From contig NC_087074.1 in the NCBI RefSeq assembly GCF_026151205.1, positions 1,984,001 through 2,048,000 on the forward strand: 64,000 nucleotides of DNA, in the 5' to 3' direction. The notes beneath the pieces are model-generated. The model made no database searches and was not told the origin of the DNA. It saw only the letters and a program-made list of their open reading frames with translations. This document shows positions 60,276 through 64,000 of this stretch, one piece after another. Origin of the DNA: Bolinopsis microptera (taxonomy: Eukaryota; Ctenophora; Tentaculata; Lobata; Bolinopsidae). Position 1 is the stretch's first letter; each line of letters opens with the position of its first letter. Made by a program: the position numbers and the translations under genes.

Positions 60276-61993
60276 ATTATTTACGTTACTATTTTGATCT
60301 CTCACTTCATTTTAAACCCCCTCCCCCCCCTGGCCCTCCGTAATCAGTTTTACAGATAGCTTTTAGGTTAAAATTACACTAGAGTAATCATTTAGAACCC
60401 AGGCCCCCTCCCCCTGCCCCCTCAGGGATTACGTAATATTATAGTGAACGACCCTAAGTGACGTAATCATATTGGCTCTCACTACGCACTGCAAAGAGTG
60501 TGATAGTACTCACTACCTTGTTGTATTTGAGTTTTATTTGGAAGGTAGTGTAATTTTCATACAATAGCTACGGAAGGGGGGGGGGGGGGGGTAGAACTTG
60601 TCCAAAAAGTGAGTAGAGTACGTAATAATAATATGTGAAGGACCCCTTATAGTAGTATATAAGGGGTCGTTCACATATTACGTACTCACTTTTTGCAGAC
60701 CACTGGTAGGTCATCTGACACTTTGTCGATGTTTATGAAAGAGTTGCAAGAATTGTAGCATCTAGCCGATGCTAATCATGCCCAATATTCATGAACCACC
60801 CGTGTCTATATCCACTAGTAGGGTGCACCACAACACTCATGTTTTACAGTTTTGCTCATGTTTTGCTCATTTTGCTCATGTTTTGCGTGGAGTCACACGA
60901 TTCACTGCTCGAGGTGCAGCCGGATGCAATAACATTTATAACTGTAATATGAGGGTCGTATCATTGTTGATGCGGGTATTATCCGACTAAGTTTATATCT
61001 CAGAGTACCTCCCCCTCCCCCCCCCCCCCCCCCATTATATTAGAGCCCCTCCCCCCAATTTAGAGCCCCCCCCCCCCCCCCATTAGATATTCTAACATCG
61101 AATTCGCAATCTTTGTATTATCATTTATTAATTCAAGACAAAACATCTGCTCAGAAGGGAGCTGTTGTCGGACTGACACAGCTAATTACCTACTAAATTT
61201 ACAACACCTCTAAAAGAGTGACAGCCCATAATGTGGTCTGTTAGGTGCTTTAAAGGGATCATTAGTCAGGTGCAGGCTAATCATAGACCTGCCCCCTCCC
61301 TTTTTATTACTACATTAAAATAAGTTGATGAGAGGGGTGTGTGACACGTCTGATATGGGGGGGGGGGGGGGGGTCCGCTAATGTTAATTAGATATTAATA
61401 GAGATGATCATGGTCTGGTCCCCTGGAAATGACTGACTCGTCCTGGGGGGGGGGGGGGATGTGAGTAGTAATACCATGTTTTAGTAGTTGATGAAGTTTG
61501 TTGATGAACAATTAGGGTTCTCGCAAGGCTGTCTTTTCTATTGGCACGACCTGAATACCTAAATGTAAATCCACTAAAATGTGAGTATTTTTTTACTCTA
61601 GCCCTATTCTTTGTTTATTTATAATTATAACAATGCTGAATCAGTAGGTGATAGCCCCAAAAAGCGCCTGCTCCCACCTCCGGCTCCCCCTCCCTCCCTC
61701 CCCCCTCCAACTGTCCATGAGTGTCTGGGAGTGTTGATATTTTGATCGTTCGCTGAATTTTGAACAGAATAACAAGAAAAATGCGCCTGATTGCTTAAAA
61801 TTATACTAGCTAAATTACAATTTTGAAATAAACTAAAAACATGAACACTTATGTAGATAGATTAATCAATAAATGCCTAAAAATCAGTTCCCATTTATCA
61901 AAATGGCCTGCTAATTAATCAATTAATCTTTGTTCTTGTTATTCTTCGCCAGAATCTTTCTTATTCTCCAGAATCTCTAGGTAGGTCTCCGGA
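60276..61993. other. Intergenic region rich in MITE ends and poly-G/poly-C tracts
   Basis: No gene. MITE-like termini occur at 60434-60455 (GTGAACGACCCT) and as a full hairpin at 60604-60694. Homopolymer tracts of 14-17 G or C lie at 60576, 61017, 61066, 61357 and 61445. Confidence 0.7.
60604..60694. mobile_element. 91-bp hairpin MITE with GGGGTCGTTCACATATTACG arms
   Basis: The right arm, TAAGGGGTCGTTCACATATT plus ACGTACTCACTTTTT, is mirrored on the left with a few small differences around a TAGTAGTATA loop. Related ends occur at 11110-11394, 30384-30403 and 60434-60455. Confidence 0.82.
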
Positions 61994-62480
61994 TCATTGC
62001 AGCCGTTGAACTTTTTCATTACTATTACACTCCTCACACTTCGAACCAGTGGTACAGTTTTTAAGAAATTCCTTGATGACTTTACTGGTTACAGTGAAAA
62101 CGTAGGAGTCCCGCAGGTGTACCAAGTAAACCGTTGTTGAAGCTTTCATCCGAAGAGGTGATTCTCGCTGATGACTAGTGACTGGAGGCAAATTTTCACG
62201 GAGTCCAGTGTCGCAGGTAGTACGCTCTTTACCCGTTTGCTCCCTGACGCACTCCAGGTGCGTCATGCTGTCGTCGTGTACCTGATCGTTCTTATCTTCT
62301 TCGTCCTCCTTATCATTGTTGTTCTTGTCCTGATCCCCTTTAGCTTTGCCCGGTTGCCGTTTTTGTTGCCGCTCTTCCTCTTTTTTGCCTTTTCTTTTCT
62401 TGGTTAAATCTTTACCACAAAATCGAATAGGCGAGGGCTATTAAGGCTAAAGCACTAAAATACAGAGAAGTAACTCGCAT
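61994..62480 (-). CDS. Putative small secreted Cys-rich protein, member 3
   Basis: The ATG at 62478-62480 starts a hydrophobic signal peptide (MRVTSLYFSALALIALAYSI). A T-run (TTTT near 62430) then shifts the frame. After it, one long open frame runs to the TGA at 61994: a Lys/Glu/Asp-rich region (about 45 residues), a Cys-containing middle (HLECVREQTGKERTTCDTG), and a C-terminus with FLKNCTTGSKCEECNSNEK. One T fewer would join the two; alternatively GTAAAG right after the signal peptide could be a splice donor. The plan matches member 2. No family recognised and no function assigned. Confidence 0.5.
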
Positions 62481-64000
62481 GATTAAAAGTCTTTGATAAC
62501 AGCAGAAGGGAAATAAATGGAATTGTCAACAGAATGCCCTGATACCCCCCAACAACATGAAATAACGTGCAGACTCATTGGTGGTTACGCCTCCTCGCCC
62601 TCACGTAATTAGTTACGCCTTTTGTTTAGAAAACAAGTTCATCATTGCTAATAATTAGAATTGGTTTTTACATTTGTGAAGTAAATGGTCAACTAAAGAG
62701 TGTATTAAGGTGGGAGAACAAGTTATAGTAATTAGATAACGGTTGCTGTAAGTAGTTCTCTAGTTCTGTACGATGCACTATTAAGTATTGTGCTGCCTTT
62801 CTGCTATTCACTGATACAAGTTATGTAAATAAATCAAGTTATTTTAAAGTAAGTAAAGTATTGATAATCCGACTAGCTAATAAGTTTCAGCTCATAACTA
62901 ATTACTCGTGACTTATTTCTACGTTCCAATCAATATACTTGTGACTTATTACTAATACCAAATAATGATTCGAATTAATAGTAACAGTAACTTATAAATA
63001 TGATGATTACTAAATGCTAATAACTTGCGACAGATTACAGATAAAATTATTGACTAATACTTACAGACTAAAACCTAATAACTAGTTTACTATAACTTAT
63101 TGTAATTACTTACGACTAATTACGAAGTTATAACCCCCACATTACCTTCCTAGAGTTTGTTCATTTTGGGACCACCGGCAGCTGGCCAGCACGAGGCCCC
63201 AGAGATAAAAAAGAAAAGAAAAAGTGTACAGAAGTCAGTCCTCCAAGTCTTTGTATGTACGCGCCTCCCCTTAAAGTCCTGACCTACGCTACCCCTTACA
63301 ATCCTGCAAGCAGTTGGGGATGGAAGAAATGAAAAAAAGATGAGACAATGATCTACTCGAGGTTCCTTATAAAGGCTTAATTGCATTGCATTTTTAAATG
63401 TTGAGATATACGTCATTTATTATAAATTGTCGATTTTCATTGCTGCTGGGATAATATTGGTGTCCACTGCATGTACTTGATTAAGTTCTGTTCAAAGGAC
63501 GGTCTGTAAATATTACTCAACTAGAGAGAAGTGGGGGGGGGGGGGCAAGAAGAGAGTAGGTCACTATCACTGTTGGGGGTAGCGGAGGTGCTTATCTATT
63601 TTCAGTAACCTTATTAAAACTAAGGCCACACTCATGCAACGCACTATACTTTAAGTAATACTTATTTACCTGTTAAAAGTACCCATGCAGTAATGGGGGG
63701 GGGGGGGGGGGGGGGATGGGGGGGGTCAATTTTCAACTGCCCCGTACCCCGAACAACATGAAATAACGTGCGAGGACTCAATTTAGTGGGATTCACACCC
63801 CCCCCCCCCCCCCCCCCCCACAATCACATGGTTTGTTGTTACCCTAATAACTTGAGCATTGTTAATTCCATTGTTCATTAAACCACCTCCTCGTTAAAGT
63901 TAATTACCACCTGTTTTATTTACATTACTAGTGTAACCCGTGTCTACTGCCAGACTTCACTATACTAAATCGCAGGTTGAAATGCCAAGTAGGCCAATTT
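62481..64000. other. Intergenic region
   Basis: No supported gene. Poly-G tracts lie at 63533-63545 and 63695-63715 and a 22-C tract at 63798-63819. The phrase AACAACATGAAATAACGTGC occurs twice (62551 and 63753), marking a diverged repeat. Confidence 0.65.

Overview
The window is eukaryotic and animal. It is AT-rich, has spliced genes with GT-AG introns, long introns packed with minisatellites, and many small DNA transposons and LINE fragments. CEP104 points to a ciliated animal. CDK8, MCEE, MPHOSPH6 and a CREB-type bZIP are general animal genes. Nothing is prokaryotic. I think of a marine invertebrate, perhaps a cnidarian, but no gene fixes the phylum.

Left third (0.3-29.5 kb): four conserved genes lie head-to-tail on the minus strand. 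In transcription order they are a calmodulin-like protein (29.5-28.9 kb, two exons), CEP104 (26.6-24.1 kb, one exon), methylmalonyl-CoA epimerase MCEE (22.6-22.1 kb, one exon) and CDK8 (21.57-0.30 kb, ten exons rebuilt by hand with consistent phases). CDK8 intron 3 (2819-19713) hosts two tandem plus-strand copies of a secreted multidomain gene with a signal peptide, a beta-rich domain, a PAN/apple domain and a PLAT-like domain. A truncated third copy lies upstream. Copy A carries a 4.3-kb foldback-like transposon (8574-12880) in its last intron, flanked by an exact 8-bp target duplication. Copy B keeps the empty site. Inside that transposon sits a 149-bp hAT-type MITE, whose empty site is preserved in a related repeat near 45.9 kb.

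Middle (29.5-51 kb): intergenic DNA with palindromes and minisatellites is followed by a 100-N gap. The next 10 kb has abnormal homopolymers and a damaged LINE reverse transcriptase. Then come a mosaic repeat block (44.5-46 kb), a LINE 3' end, a 210-bp hAT-type MITE, an unidentified small gene with a ubiquitin/PB1-like start (48.25-49.22 kb) and MPHOSPH6 (50.15-51.21 kb). Both genes carry single-base frameshifts.

Right (51.2-64 kb): a second homopolymer-distorted block ends in a CREB/ATF-type bZIP exon broken by several single-base indels. From 57 to 64 kb I see no conserved gene. There are three minus-strand loci that look like one family of small secreted Cys-rich proteins, five copies of a composite E-box plus CArG-like 20-mer, tandem repeats, a hairpin MITE and many long poly-G or poly-C tracts.

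The repeated one-base frameshifts beside distorted homopolymers suggest unpolished long-read sequence. Broken genes right of 33.8 kb should be read as possible assembly errors before being called pseudogenes.
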